A stretch of 39,940 bases of DNA, taken from positions 1 to 39,940 of the forward strand of contig NZ_JASFDV010000068.1 in NCBI RefSeq assembly GCF_030766825.1. Direction: 5' to 3'. How positions within the stretch are numbered: position 1 is the first letter of the stretch; each line of letters starts with the position of its first letter. Made by a program: the position numbers and the translations under genes. The notes under the pieces are model-generated. The model was not told the origin of the DNA. It saw nothing but the letters and a program-made list of their open reading frames with translations, and searched no databases. Positions 17,215 to 25,389 of this stretch are shown in pieces. Origin of the DNA: Nocardiopsis sp. CC223A. Lineage in GTDB: Bacteria; Actinomycetota; Actinomycetes; Streptosporangiales; Streptosporangiaceae.

Positions 17215-17415
17215 TTAGCGGCGGATGCCGGACAGCAGTGCCGCCCACTCTGTGGCCGGGAGCAACAGGTACCCGGCAGAGGGGTTCTGGGAGTCGCGGA
17301 CGGCGGTAGCCCCCCGGAGGTCGGCGACCTCCACGCAGTTGCCGGTGGGCTGGCTGTAGCTCGACTTGCGGAACACGAGACCGTGGTCGGCAAGGGCGGA
17401 GACTGGGTTGCTCAT
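17215..17415 (-). CDS. DUF397 domain protein
   Basis: 66 aa, the full DUF397 pattern: LVFRKSSYSQPTGNCVEVADL, then AVRDSQNP and a C-terminal LPATEWAALLSGIR. It follows the XRE/DUF5753 gene by 3 nt, the standard pairing in Streptomyces-like genomes, where the small protein acts together with, or antagonises, the paired DNA-binding protein (as in WhiJ-type systems). Translation is probably coupled because its own Shine-Dalgarno sequence is weak. Function in this organism is unknown. Confidence 0.9.
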   Translation of the reverse strand: MSNPVSALADHGLVFRKSSYSQPTGNCVEVADLRGATAVRDSQNPSAGYLLLPATEWAALLSGIRR

Positions 17416-17418
17416 CTT

Positions 17419-18258
17419 CTACTCGATCATCTGTCGTAGGTAGTCGGCGGTCTCCCCCGGGCGGAGGGCCGCCATGACCAGGTGCTTCATCAGGGTTCGG
17501 TAGCGGGCGACCTCGTCGGGCTCCTCCAGGTAAATGCCGTCCGTGTCCGTTTCCAGGTACACGATCGCGGGATCAACGGCTTCGGGGAACTCCAGGACGA
17601 CGAAAGGCCCACCGGAGCCCGAGTTGATCCGGTTGGCCCGTGTCAGCTGCACGGTGACGTTGGGGCGCTCGCCCATCTCCAACAGGTGGGTGACCTGCTC
17701 TCGAAGAACGTCTTGGTGCTCTTCGAGTCGCAGCAGCGCTCCCTCGTCGAAGATCGCCCATAGCTCTGGGGAGTCCTCATCATCGAGGATGCGTTGTCGC
17801 GTCATCCGCGCATCGACCGACCTGCGTGCCTCTTCGGGACGCAGCAGCGCTGCTTCGGCAAGTACCTCCATGTAGCTCGGCACTTGGAGCAGACCGGGAA
17901 TCACGAGCGGCTCCCAGGTCGAGATCGAGGACGCCTCCGTCTCGAAGCCGACGTACCTCGCCGCCAAGACGTCCCGGTAGCGGGTCCACCAGCCGCGTTC
18001 CAAGGACTGTCGGCACAGGTCGAGGATCTCGTCGTGCTCCTTGCCGGGAGGCACCTCGAACGCGGCCAGGATCGACCGGATCTCAGGCAGCTTGGGACGC
18101 TGCTTGAAGCCGTTCTCGATGTTGCTGTACGCGGTCTTGGACAGCTCGGCAGCACGGGCCGCTTCCTCGCTGGTCATGCGGGAGGCGAGGCGCAGGCGCT
18201 TGATCTCGGCAGACAGGCGACGGCGCCTGATCGTGGGCGAGTACCTGGTGGTGGCCAT
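17419..18258 (-). CDS. XRE family regulator with DUF5753
   Basis: 279 aa. The helix-turn-helix covers about residues 16-75 (LSAEIKRLRLASRMTSEEAA, LSKTAYSNIENGFKQRP). The C-terminal DUF5753 domain is recognised by STWEPLVIPGLLQVPSYMEVL, ARMTRQRIL, and VTVQLTRANR. Belongs to the WhiJ-like regulators that come with a DUF397 partner, here the next gene. The ATG has GGAG 5 nt upstream. It diverges from the four-gene operon at 18464, and the A+T-rich intergenic region carries repeated AGGATTCC boxes that may be its operator. Confidence 0.92.
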   Translation of the reverse strand: MATTRYSPTIRRRRLSAEIKRLRLASRMTSEEAARAAELSKTAYSNIENGFKQRPKLPEIRSILAAFEVPPGKEHDEILDLCRQSLERGWWTRYRDVLAARYVGFETEASSISTWEPLVIPGLLQVPSYMEVLAEAALLRPEEARRSVDARMTRQRILDDEDSPELWAIFDEGALLRLEEHQDVLREQVTHLLEMGERPNVTVQLTRANRINSGSGGPFVVLEFPEAVDPAIVYLETDTDGIYLEEPDEVARYRTLMKHLVMAALRPGETADYLRQMIE

Positions 18259-18330
18259 AGTGCTCCGATCGTAGACGGGCGACAGGTCGATGCGGACATT
18301 TTGGGTCGCCCATCACGGGATGACCAAAGC

Positions 18331-18398
18331 AGGATTCCCGAAACTGACACTAAATCAGGCATCCCAATGTTGCATTTTAGGATTCCTGGTTTCATTAT
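18331..18398 (+). promoter_or_regulatory. Promoter of the four-gene unknown operon, with repeated boxes
   Basis: A -35 TTGCAT (18370-18375) and -10 CATTAT (18393-18398) are separated by 17 bp. AGGATTCC occurs at 18331-18338 and again at 18379-18386 inside the promoter spacer, with GGGATG and CATCCC elements between; these are candidates for XRE binding. Base composition is clearly lower in GC than the surroundings. Confidence 0.55.
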
Positions 18399-18399
18399 A

Positions 18400-18439
18400 G
18401 GAGGCGTAGCTCAGTTCCCCGCCGGGCTTTCCACCCGGC
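18400..18439 (+). other. tRNA-like 5' half in the operon leader
   Basis: GGAGGCG plus TAGCTCAG looks like the acceptor strand and D-arm start of a tRNA, followed by a 6-bp stem GCCGGG / CCCGGC closing a 7-nt loop CTTTCCA (18421-18439) like an anticodon arm. No T-arm or 3' acceptor strand follows, so it is not a functional tRNA gene. It would lie in the 5' leader of the operon transcript. Confidence 0.4.
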
Positions 18440-18463
18440 ACCCCTGACCGGAGGTGTGCGCGT

Positions 18464-19156
18464 ATGGCGCGATACCGCTACCTGAACTGCTCCGAACTCG
18501 TGGCCGCCCGCTGGCTGGCCTCCGAGGCCCTCCGCCGGCGGCGGCCCCGCCGAGCCGCCCGGGCCCGTATGTACGTCACCCACCCGGCGCGGGACCTCGC
18601 CCCGCTGACCCTCGCGGTGCGCCAGTGGATCTCCCAGACCACCCCGCCCCCGGCACCGGCGCCGGTGATGCCCTCGCCGCCGGTTCCGAGCGGCACCGGC
18701 GGCACGACCCCCGTCCCGTTCCGGGTTCCGGAGCCCCGCACCAGCCCGGACCTGTGGTCCGGGCCCCCGGCCACCCCGGCCGCGCTCTCGACCCCGGGCA
18801 CGCCTGCGGCCTCGGTCTTGGTGCCGAACCCGGTCACGGGCGCCGTCACCGCCCCGGCCTCGGAACCGACCCCGATCGCGGAGCCGGTGGCGGAGTCGGT
18901 ACCTGGTTCGGGGTTCTCCGCCGCGCTGGCGTCCCGGTCCCGTATCCAGGCCCTACGCGAAGGAGGCCGCTCCCGCGCCGACACCCGCACCCGGCCGGGG
19001 TCCCCCACCGCCAAGCAGAGGGCTGCCGCACGACTGCGGGCCCGCACGGCCGCGTTCCGCACCACCACCCACCTCACCGCCGACCGCGACGGCCTGTGGA
19101 AGGACGCCATGGCCGCCGCCCGCATGGCCAAGTGGCACCTGAGGAGGGCCGCCTGA
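18464..19156 (+). CDS. Unknown proline-rich protein, first gene of a four-gene operon
   Basis: 230 aa. Basic N-terminus (ARWLASEALRRRRPRRAARAR), a long Pro/Ala/Thr-rich middle (residues about 60-150) that should be disordered, and a basic helical C-terminus ending RTTTHLTADRDGLWKDAMAA and ARMAKWHLRRAA. No signal peptide or catalytic motif. The high Arg content could mean nucleic-acid contact, but that is a guess. ATG with GGAGG 9 nt upstream. Codon bias is normal for the region, supporting a real gene. The next gene starts inside its stop codon (TGATG). Confidence 0.65.
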   Translation: MARYRYLNCSELVAARWLASEALRRRRPRRAARARMYVTHPARDLAPLTLAVRQWISQTTPPPAPAPVMPSPPVPSGTGGTTPVPFRVPEPRTSPDLWSGPPATPAALSTPGTPAASVLVPNPVTGAVTAPASEPTPIAEPVAESVPGSGFSAALASRSRIQALREGGRSRADTRTRPGSPTAKQRAAARLRARTAAFRTTTHLTADRDGLWKDAMAAARMAKWHLRRAA

Positions 19157-19374
19157 TGCGCCGGGTCTGCGACATCCGCGAGTTCCCCTCGATCCAGACC
19201 CTCGGCTTCTGGGCCCACACCCACCAGGTACCGCTGCGCTACCTCGGACCCACCCTGGAAGGCCGCGCCGTCTACGCCGCCACCCACGGCCACACCACCC
19301 GGGTCGCGATCACCTCCGGACGCGACCCCCACCCCCTGCCGCTCATCTGGCGCAGCCCCCTGGAGGTGCTGTGA
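19156..19374 (+). CDS. Small unknown protein
   Basis: 72 aa, starting at an ATG that shares its A with the upstream TGA. Sequence MRRVCDIREFPSIQTLGFWA and LRYLGPTLEGRAVYAATHGH has no family I recognise. It is compact, with no transmembrane segment and one Cys. The tight overlap on both sides (TGATG, GTGA) implies coupled translation with its neighbours. Confidence 0.65.
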   Translation: MRRVCDIREFPSIQTLGFWAHTHQVPLRYLGPTLEGRAVYAATHGHTTRVAITSGRDPHPLPLIWRSPLEVL

Positions 19375-19622
19375 CCACCCACCCCACCGAGCCCGCGACC
19401 CCGGACCCGCGGGTGCGGATGCTGGACGACCTCATCCACGGACGGTGGGTCCTCACCCTCGAACCCACCCCCGACGGCGACACCGAGGTCGTCGCCTACC
19501 GGCCCCTGGGCTGGACCGGCCCCGGCGACCCGCACGAACGCCTGGCCGCACCCGACCACGCCGCCCTGCGGGACCAGTTGGTCCACCACCACACCACCGA
19601 GACCGAGCACACCAGGGAGTAG
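19371..19622 (+). CDS. Small unknown acidic protein
   Basis: 83 aa from a GTG overlapping the previous stop (GTGA). Residues 14-50 (VRMLDDLIHGRWVLTLEPTP, TEVVAYRPLGW) suggest a small beta-sheet domain; the C-terminus DQLVHHHTTETEHTRE is His- and Glu-rich. No family assigned. Third gene of the operon. Confidence 0.65.
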   Translation: MTTHPTEPATPDPRVRMLDDLIHGRWVLTLEPTPDGDTEVVAYRPLGWTGPGDPHERLAAPDHAALRDQLVHHHTTETEHTRE

Positions 19623-19625
19623 GAC

Positions 19626-19769
19626 ATGGGCAAGCCCCCGTACACCGACCCGGCCGAGGACCCGATCCCCGACGACCTCACCGAGGAGGAGAAGAACGCC
19701 GTCCGCCGCCAGGGCGAATTCCTCGCCTGGCAGCGCTCCGTCCTCGGAGACCAGAGCGACGGAGACTGA
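19626..19769 (+). CDS. 47-aa acidic microprotein
   Basis: ATG at 19626 with GGGAG about 7 nt upstream, 3 nt after the preceding stop, ending at TGA 19767-19769. The sequence includes DPIPDDLTEEEKNAVRRQGE and FLAWQRSVLG, predicted to be a short acidic helix. Small and easily missed, but position, ribosome binding site and codon bias all support it. The operon terminator follows 14 bp later. Function unknown. Confidence 0.6.
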   Translation: MGKPPYTDPAEDPIPDDLTEEEKNAVRRQGEFLAWQRSVLGDQSDGD

Positions 19770-19783
19770 CCGACCGGCGCAAA

Positions 19784-19825
19784 GCCGACCGGGGCGGCGG
19801 GCCTGCGCCCGCCGCCCCGGTCGGC
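19784..19825. terminator. Strong bidirectional terminator
   Basis: Perfect 19-bp stem (19784-19802 with 19807-19825) and a CTGC loop, between the convergent ends of the four-gene operon (19769) and the TagF-like gene (19839). Confidence 0.85.
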
Positions 19826-19838
19826 CGGTCCGCTCGGG

Positions 19839-22800
19839 TCAGTCGGTTCCGAAGACGCGGTCGACCACCCGGCGGGCCGCGCCGCCGTCGTCCAGCGGGC
19901 AGAACCGCTCCACGAACGCCCGGTAGGCGCCCTCGCTCTCCCGCGCCACGTCGTCGATCCCGCGCAGCGCCTCGATGACCTGGTCCGACTCCATCAGCAG
20001 CGGCCCCGGCGCGGTCTCCTCGAAGTCGAAGTAGAACCCGCGCAGGTTGTCCCGGTACCCCTCCAGGTCGTAGGTGAAGAAGAGCATCGGCCGCCCCGTG
20101 TTCGCGAAGTCGAACATCATCGACGAGTAGTCGGTGATCAGCACGTCCGTGATCAGGAACAGCTCCATGATCTCCGGGTACAGCGACACGTCGTACACGA
20201 AGTCGCGCCCCACGATCGGCACGCTGTCCACCACGCGCGGGTGCCGCCGCACCAGCAGCACGTGGTCCTTGCCCAGCTCGTCGTACAGCCGTTGCAGGTC
20301 CAGGTGCAGGTCCAACTTGTGCTTGCCGCGCGTGTAGTACTTGTCGTCGCGCCAGGTCGGCGCGTACAGCACCACCTTCTTGTCCTGCGGTAGCCCCAGC
20401 CGGGCCCGCGTCCGCTCCGCGATCGCGTCCCGTTCGGGCGAGAAGAACACGTCGTTGCGCGGGTACCCGGTCTCCAGGATCTCCCCCTCGAACCGGAAGG
20501 CGCTGCGCAGGATGGGCGTCGCCCACGGGCTCGGGGACACCAGGTAGTCCCACTGCCGCGTCTCCCAGGCCAGCTTGTCGAAGTAGTCCCGGGACTTGCC
20601 GCGGATGTTCTCCACGTCGAAGCCGATGCGCTTGAGCATCGACCCGTGCCAGGTCTGCACGACGGTCTGGTCCGGGCGGCGGTGGAACCACGCCGGCTGG
20701 CGGGAGTTGGTGACCAGGTACCGGCTGCGCGCCAGCCCCTCGTAGTACTCGCGCCCCCGGTGCCGTACCCGTGTCAGGTCCTCGGGCAGGCTCACCTGCC
20801 CGTCGGCGACCAGCCACGACATGGGGTGGTCGGCCCATCGCTCCCGGCGGCGCAGCTCGGCGTAGATGCTCTGCGGGCTGTCGGAGTACTGGCGCCCGGT
20901 GTAGGTGTCGAAGAGGATCCCGTCGACGACCGGCTCCAGCCGCTGTGCCGGGTAGAAGGTCTCGCGCAGCTCGCGCTGGGCGAAGGTGCCCTGCTCGGCG
21001 GGGCGCAGGTCGCCGCCGACCTGGAGGACCGGGATACCCCTCCCCTGGTAGGAGAGGGTGTAGCCGCGTTCCGTGGTCTGCATCTCCAGCGGCAGCGAGG
21101 CGATCAGGTCCTCGGTGAACTCCACGCCCACGTCCGTGGGGCGCTCCTCCGCCTCCGGCGGGCCCACCCGCCCCCACAGCTGGTACCCGCCCGCGGGCAG
21201 CGACAGGGTCCCGGACAGCGTCGGGACGTCCGCCGGGGAGAAGCGGGCGGTGAACCGCTCCCCCGAGCGCTCCACCTCCAGCGCGTGCTCCTCGTCGCGC
21301 CCCCGGGCCCTGGCGACCAGGCCCAGCTCGGCGGCGGCCCGGAAGACGCCGGACAGCACCAGGGTCCGCCCCTCCCAGCGGGCCTCCTCCACCGAGGGCC
21401 GGGCGTGGCCCGCGCGCAGCCGCAGGTGGCCGACGGCCGAACGCAGCACGGACAGCTCGCGGTGGCCGTCACCGTCGGCGTAGGCGGCCGCAGCGACCTC
21501 TTCGGGCACGATCAGGGGCACCACCTGCTTCTCGGGGGTGACCAGATGGGCGTCCCAGGTCTCCTGGCGGATGACGCCGCCGCACTCGTCGACGGTGCGG
21601 TCGTACAGGTCGCGGGCGGCGACGCGGGCCTCGAACCGACCGCCCCCGGACTCCAGCGGCACGCTGACCGTCGCGGTGCCGGGCCGCCGGGTCAGTCTCA
21701 GTTCGACGGCCTCGGCCGCGGGCGCGGCGACCGGTTCCCCGCGCAGCTCCAGCACCCCGGCGCGCTCGTCGAACCGGTGCCCGGTGATCCTGGCCAGGCA
21801 GGGTTCGACGCCGATGATCAGCTGCTGGTCGCGGTTCCAGTGCGGGCGGACCCACACCTCCTCGCCGACCTGCCGGTAGCCGGGCCGCTTGGCGGGGCCG
21901 GGGACCGGGTTGGCGACGGTGCGGCGCCGGGTGATGCCCCGGTTGAGGACGACCAGTTCGATCTTCCAGTCGGCGGCCTCCCACCGTCCGGAGTCGCGCA
22001 GTCTGCGCGGGTCGACGACGACGGTGAACCCGCCGTAGTCGTGCCGGGCGGCGTCGAGCACGTCGGGCAGCCGGTACTCGGCGGCGCGGCGGATGCGCAC
22101 CGGCAGGCGGACCCGGCGGCGGCCGTCGGTGCGCACCGCGTAGGCGGTGACGTGCTGGTGCCAGCGGCGGTGGGCGCGCAGGTGGCGGATGCCCAGTCGG
22201 CCGCGGATGTGCAGCCGACCGTCCTCCCAGGCGACCTCCTCGGTCTTCTGGCGGACCTTGATGTCGTCGTCGATCCGGTAGATCTCGCGGGGGACGGCCC
22301 GGGCCGGGTCCTCGGACTCGAAGAAGGGGTAGCGGATGTAGTAGCCGAGCCCGCGCCGGACCAGGGTGGCCTTCTTGATCTCGACGCTCTTGGCGAAGGT
22401 GGCGACCTCGACCACGTCCTCGGCCCGGTGCTTGCGGACCAGGTGGTACAGCAGGCGGTCCAGGACGCCGAGCCCGTCGAGCAGGCGGGCGGGCACGTGG
22501 TCGAGGTAGGTGTTGACCAGTGCGACCGCGACGGCGCGGGTCTCCTCGTCGGCGTCGTCGAGCCGCATCAGCAGGCGGTGCAGTTCGCCGTGGAGGAGCG
22601 TGCGGTCCCACAGGTCGCGGTCGTGGGTGGCCAGGCCCTCGGCGAGCCGGGTCATGGCGCCCAGCCTGCGGACGAGGGTGTCCTCGTCCAGGGGGAGCGC
22701 CTGCTGCTCGCGGCGGCGCTTGAGCAGGGTGGGGCCGGGCAGGACGTCCACGGTGCGGGCGGACAGGGCGGCGCGGCGCAGGCCCAGGTCGGCGTCGTCG

Positions 22801-23531
22801 GGGTGCAGGCCGTGATCGGTGAGGGAGTTCCAGAAGTCGCGCCGCCACAGCTTGTTGCCGGGGTCTCCGTCGGAGGCCAGGCCGGGGACGTTCCGGGGGT
22901 CCTCGGCCAGACGGGCGCGGGCATGGTGGCGGCGGTGGCGTTTGGAGGGGGCGGCGCCCAGCTCGTCGAACACGTACACGTTGCCGACGACCAGGTCGGA
23001 CCGGCTGTCCCGGGCGGTGCCCAGCAGGTAGGAGAGCGCGTAGCCGGTGAGGGCGTCGGAGCCCGCCAGGAAGAGCAGGTGCCCGCCGCGGGCGGCCGCG
23101 GCCCCGCGGGCGCGGGCGGCGGGCGCGTCCGGCGCGGGGTCGTCGGCCAGGAGGACGGCGGTGATCCCGGCGGGGGGTGCGGCGGCGAACGACGCGGCGA
23201 CGGCCAGGGCGTCCTGGGCCTGGTCGACGGCCTCGTCCCCCTGCTCGCTCTCCTCGCGGGGGGCGGCGCCGTCCTGCCCGTTCCCGTTCTCGCCCTCCTC
23301 CTCGTCCAGGGAGGGGTCGGGGGCCAGGTCGGCGCCGGGTTCACCGGACGGCCCGCCGTCGAGGGCGGGCGCGGGGCGGACGGGGACGAGGACGACCTCG
23401 ATCCCCGCGTCCGGTGCGGACGCGGGGTCTCCCTCCCCCAGGGGCCCGATCTGGCGGCCCAGGGAGTCGAGGCAGTGCTGGAGGTGGGGCTCGGTGACGT
23501 CGAACGTCACGATGACTGTCGCTTCGGGCAC
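19839..23531 (-). CDS. Large CDP-glycerol glycerophosphotransferase (TagF-type teichoic acid polymerase)
   Basis: About 1230 aa. The C-terminal third is a Glyphos_transf domain, with TWHGSMLKRIGFDVE (about residue 957), YAPTWRDD (about 1055) and DVLITDYSSMMFDFA (about 1130), which polymerises glycerol- or ribitol-phosphate onto wall teichoic acid at the cytoplasmic membrane face. The N-terminal about 300 residues start with a GT-A-like strand (ATVIVTFDV) but contain a long acidic low-complexity insert (GEPGADLAPDPSLDEEEGEN) and a degenerate nucleotide site. The middle is a set of beta-rich repeats. The start is uncertain: GTG 23531 has GGAGGG 11 nt upstream; GTG 23543 overlaps that motif; an ATG at 23618 lacks any ribosome site. 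No other teichoic acid gene is adjacent. Confidence 0.85.
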   Translation of the reverse strand: MPEATVIVTFDVTEPHLQHCLDSLGRQIGPLGEGDPASAPDAGIEVVLVPVRPAPALDGGPSGEPGADLAPDPSLDEEEGENGNGQDGAAPREESEQGDEAVDQAQDALAVAASFAAAPPAGITAVLLADDPAPDAPAARARGAAAARGGHLLFLAGSDALTGYALSYLLGTARDSRSDLVVGNVYVFDELGAAPSKRHRRHHARARLAEDPRNVPGLASDGDPGNKLWRRDFWNSLTDHGLHPDDADLGLRRAALSARTVDVLPGPTLLKRRREQQALPLDEDTLVRRLGAMTRLAEGLATHDRDLWDRTLLHGELHRLLMRLDDADEETRAVAVALVNTYLDHVPARLLDGLGVLDRLLYHLVRKHRAEDVVEVATFAKSVEIKKATLVRRGLGYYIRYPFFESEDPARAVPREIYRIDDDIKVRQKTEEVAWEDGRLHIRGRLGIRHLRAHRRWHQHVTAYAVRTDGRRRVRLPVRIRRAAEYRLPDVLDAARHDYGGFTVVVDPRRLRDSGRWEAADWKIELVVLNRGITRRRTVANPVPGPAKRPGYRQVGEEVWVRPHWNRDQQLIIGVEPCLARITGHRFDERAGVLELRGEPVAAPAAEAVELRLTRRPGTATVSVPLESGGGRFEARVAARDLYDRTVDECGGVIRQETWDAHLVTPEKQVVPLIVPEEVAAAAYADGDGHRELSVLRSAVGHLRLRAGHARPSVEEARWEGRTLVLSGVFRAAAELGLVARARGRDEEHALEVERSGERFTARFSPADVPTLSGTLSLPAGGYQLWGRVGPPEAEERPTDVGVEFTEDLIASLPLEMQTTERGYTLSYQGRGIPVLQVGGDLRPAEQGTFAQRELRETFYPAQRLEPVVDGILFDTYTGRQYSDSPQSIYAELRRRERWADHPMSWLVADGQVSLPEDLTRVRHRGREYYEGLARSRYLVTNSRQPAWFHRRPDQTVVQTWHGSMLKRIGFDVENIRGKSRDYFDKLAWETRQWDYLVSPSPWATPILRSAFRFEGEILETGYPRNDVFFSPERDAIAERTRARLGLPQDKKVVLYAPTWRDDKYYTRGKHKLDLHLDLQRLYDELGKDHVLLVRRHPRVVDSVPIVGRDFVYDVSLYPEIMELFLITDVLITDYSSMMFDFANTGRPMLFFTYDLEGYRDNLRGFYFDFEETAPGPLLMESDQVIEALRGIDDVARESEGAYRAFVERFCPLDDGGAARRVVDRVFGTD

Positions 23532-23543
23532 GGAAGTTGACAC

Positions 23544-24117
23544 CCTCCGGAGGGTTCGCTGCCGCGGGCAGCGCGCGGGACCCGGCGGATACGGATCGCG
23601 CGTGGACGGGAACGGCATTGAGTGCTTGCTGTGGTTCTTATATCACCCTTAGTGAAAGCCTCCTCGGTGGCGGTGCGCCCTCCGGGGTGGGGAGGCGGTG
23701 CGGGGCGGGACGGGGGTCGGCGCCGACGGCGCACCGGGGTCCTGCACTAGGGTTTCGATTCACAGGTTCGACCTCCTCCTCGGGAACGGGGAGGATTCCG
23801 ACCGGTCCCCGCGGCCCCGGTCGGTGCCGTGCGCTTCGCGGCGGCAGCCGGTTCCCGCTTCATCGACACGGGTTTTCAGAGGTCTCCGCAGGCCGGCCCG
23901 GTTCACCCCGCCGGGGGCCTCACCCCGGTGGGGGACCGTCGGTCGATCCGCGCTTGCGGGTGTTCTCGGCCGCGTCGACGTCGGCATGGACCTGTGCCGA
24001 AACCGATCCCCAGGGGATTCGGGTGCTCCGCACGGGTATCGGTCGTGTGACGACGGTGACCGGGGCACCCGCCCGGCCGCCGCGGCGATAGAGCCACCCC
24101 GGACTGAACGGACCCCC
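23544..24117. other. Long divergent intergenic region
   Basis: About 570 bp without a supported gene. Near 23620-23655 it is A+T-rich (CTTATATCACCCTTAGTG), the likely TagF promoter zone. The palindrome CCCTCCGGAGGG sits at the TagF start. The remaining sequence is GC-rich, with open frames but no family resemblance. No znuA-like gene is present here. Confidence 0.35.
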
Positions 24118-24489
24118 ATGGCACCTCCCGAACACGGTGACGAGAAGCGAACGGACGACGGGGGCGGGTCCCTCCCCTCCCGGTACCCCCTGTACACCCC
24201 GGGCGCGGGGCCGGTGCGCCGGGCGGTGGAACGGCGCAGTGCCGTGCCGCTGGTGTGGCTGCACCGGGCGCCGCGGTGGCTGTCGCCGGTACTGCTGGGG
24301 GTGCTGTTCGTGGCGGGGCTGCTGACCCCGGGGCTGGCGGGCGGGCTGTGCCTGCTGCCGGTGGCGCTGTTCCTGGCCTGGCTCGCGTACCTGACCTGGC
24401 CCTCGCTGGACGCCCGGCAGCGGGCACCGCGGGTGCTGACCGTGGTGGTGATCGCGGTGCTGGCGGTGGCCCGGCTCCTGGGGTTCTGA
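24118..24489 (+). CDS. DUF6703-like small membrane protein
   Basis: 123 aa. A soluble N-terminus is followed by the block RRAVERRSAVPLVWLHRAPR, which I recognise from the DUF6703 family, then two to three hydrophobic helices (LSPVLLGVLFVAGLLTPGLA, LCLLPVALFLAWLAYLTW, VLTVVVIAVLAVARLLGF). Such proteins are found near zinc uptake genes in related genomes. The function is unknown. Start ATG at 24118 chosen by family length; no strong ribosome site, though CCCCGGACTGAACGGA precedes it. The Zur-controlled promoter follows 28 bp after the stop, so it is not co-transcribed from that promoter. Confidence 0.7.
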   Translation: MAPPEHGDEKRTDDGGGSLPSRYPLYTPGAGPVRRAVERRSAVPLVWLHRAPRWLSPVLLGVLFVAGLLTPGLAGGLCLLPVALFLAWLAYLTWPSLDARQRAPRVLTVVVIAVLAVARLLGF

Positions 24490-24516
24490 AGTGTTATTCT
24501 CCCGAGTCCGGGCGTT

Positions 24517-24545
24517 TTGACAATCATTTTCGTTTTCGTGATAAT
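24517..24545 (+). promoter_or_regulatory. znuCB-zur promoter with Zur box
   Basis: A near-perfect promoter: -35 TTGACA (24517-24522), 17-bp spacer, -10 GATAAT (24540-24545). The Zur box TGACAATCATTTTCG (24518-24532) matches TGAnAATnATTTTCA at all but the last base and overlaps the -35 and spacer, so zinc-loaded Zur would block RNA polymerase. The predicted transcription start falls at or within a base or two of the GTG at 24553. Confidence 0.85.
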
Positions 24546-24552
24546 GGGGACC

Positions 24553-25389
24553 GTGTACGCCCAGATCAGGGACGAGTCGGTCCCGCCCGCCTTCCAGGCC
24601 CTCGACGCCCGCGTCTCCTACGACGGGGTGCCCGTCCTGGACGGGGTGAGCGTGGCGATACCGGCAGGCGAGACCGTGGCCGTCCTGGGCCCCAACGGGT
24701 CGGGCAAGTCCACCCTCATGCGCGCGATGCTCGGCATCATGCCGCTCGCCTCCGGCGAGATCCGCGTCCACGGCACGCCGCTGTCCCGGTTCCGGGACTG
24801 GCGCCGGATCGGGTACGTCCCCCAGCGGCTCACCGCGGGCGGCGCCGTGCCCGCCACGGTACGCGAGATCGTCGCCTCCGGGCAGGTCGCCGCGCGCCGC
24901 CGGCTGTCGCTGCCCACCCGCGCCGACCGGGCCGCGGTCGACGAGGCCCTGGCCACCGTCGGCCTGACCGACCTGGCCCGCGCCTCGGTGCGCGAGCTCT
25001 CCGGCGGCCAGCAGCAGCGCGTGCTCATCGCCCGCGCCCTGGCCGGGCGCCCCGACACCTTCGTCATGGACGAGCCGATGGCCGGGGTGGACCACGAGAA
25101 CCAGCGCGCGCTCGCCCGCACCATCACCCGCCTGCGCGACCGGGGTTCCACCGTGGTGCTGGTCCTGCACGAACTGGGGCCGCTGGAGGACGTCATCGAA
25201 CGCTCCGTGGTGCTGGAGTCGGGCCGGATCGTGCACGACGGCGCCCCGCCCGCGCCGACCGGCGAGTGCGCCCGGCCCGGCCACGAACACCAGCACCCCC
25301 ACCCCGACCCCAACGACCCCGACCCGCGGGCGGCCGAGCCGCCCTCCCCCGCCGACCTGATGCGCCTGGAGGTACCCGGCCGTGATTGA
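24553..25389 (+). CDS. znuC: Zinc ABC transporter ATP-binding protein
   Basis: 278 aa. ABC ATPase with Walker A GPNGSGKST, signature LSGGQQQR, Walker B TFVMDEP, D-loop GVDHENQ and H-loop VLVLHE. It powers high-affinity zinc import with ZnuB and an extracellular ZnuA. The His-rich tail HEHQHPHPDP could bind zinc. The GTG at 24553 is chosen because the promoter -10 ends only 7 bp upstream, so the mRNA is probably leaderless and nothing upstream can be translated, even though the frame is open through the promoter. Overlaps znuB by 8 nt. Confidence 0.93.
   Translation: MYAQIRDESVPPAFQALDARVSYDGVPVLDGVSVAIPAGETVAVLGPNGSGKSTLMRAMLGIMPLASGEIRVHGTPLSRFRDWRRIGYVPQRLTAGGAVPATVREIVASGQVAARRRLSLPTRADRAAVDEALATVGLTDLARASVRELSGGQQQRVLIARALAGRPDTFVMDEPMAGVDHENQRALARTITRLRDRGSTVVLVLHELGPLEDVIERSVVLESGRIVHDGAPPAPTGECARPGHEHQHPHPDPNDPDPRAAEPPSPADLMRLEVPGRD

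Noticed and set aside
20646..23540. A 964-codon open frame on the plus strand
   Set aside because: Antisense shadow of the TagF-type gene; low-complexity Gly/Val/Gln sequence, no ribosome binding site and no domain.
24517..24552. Upstream start for znuC giving 12 extra residues
   Set aside because: The extension would translate the -35, Zur box and -10 of its own promoter; transcription must begin downstream of it.
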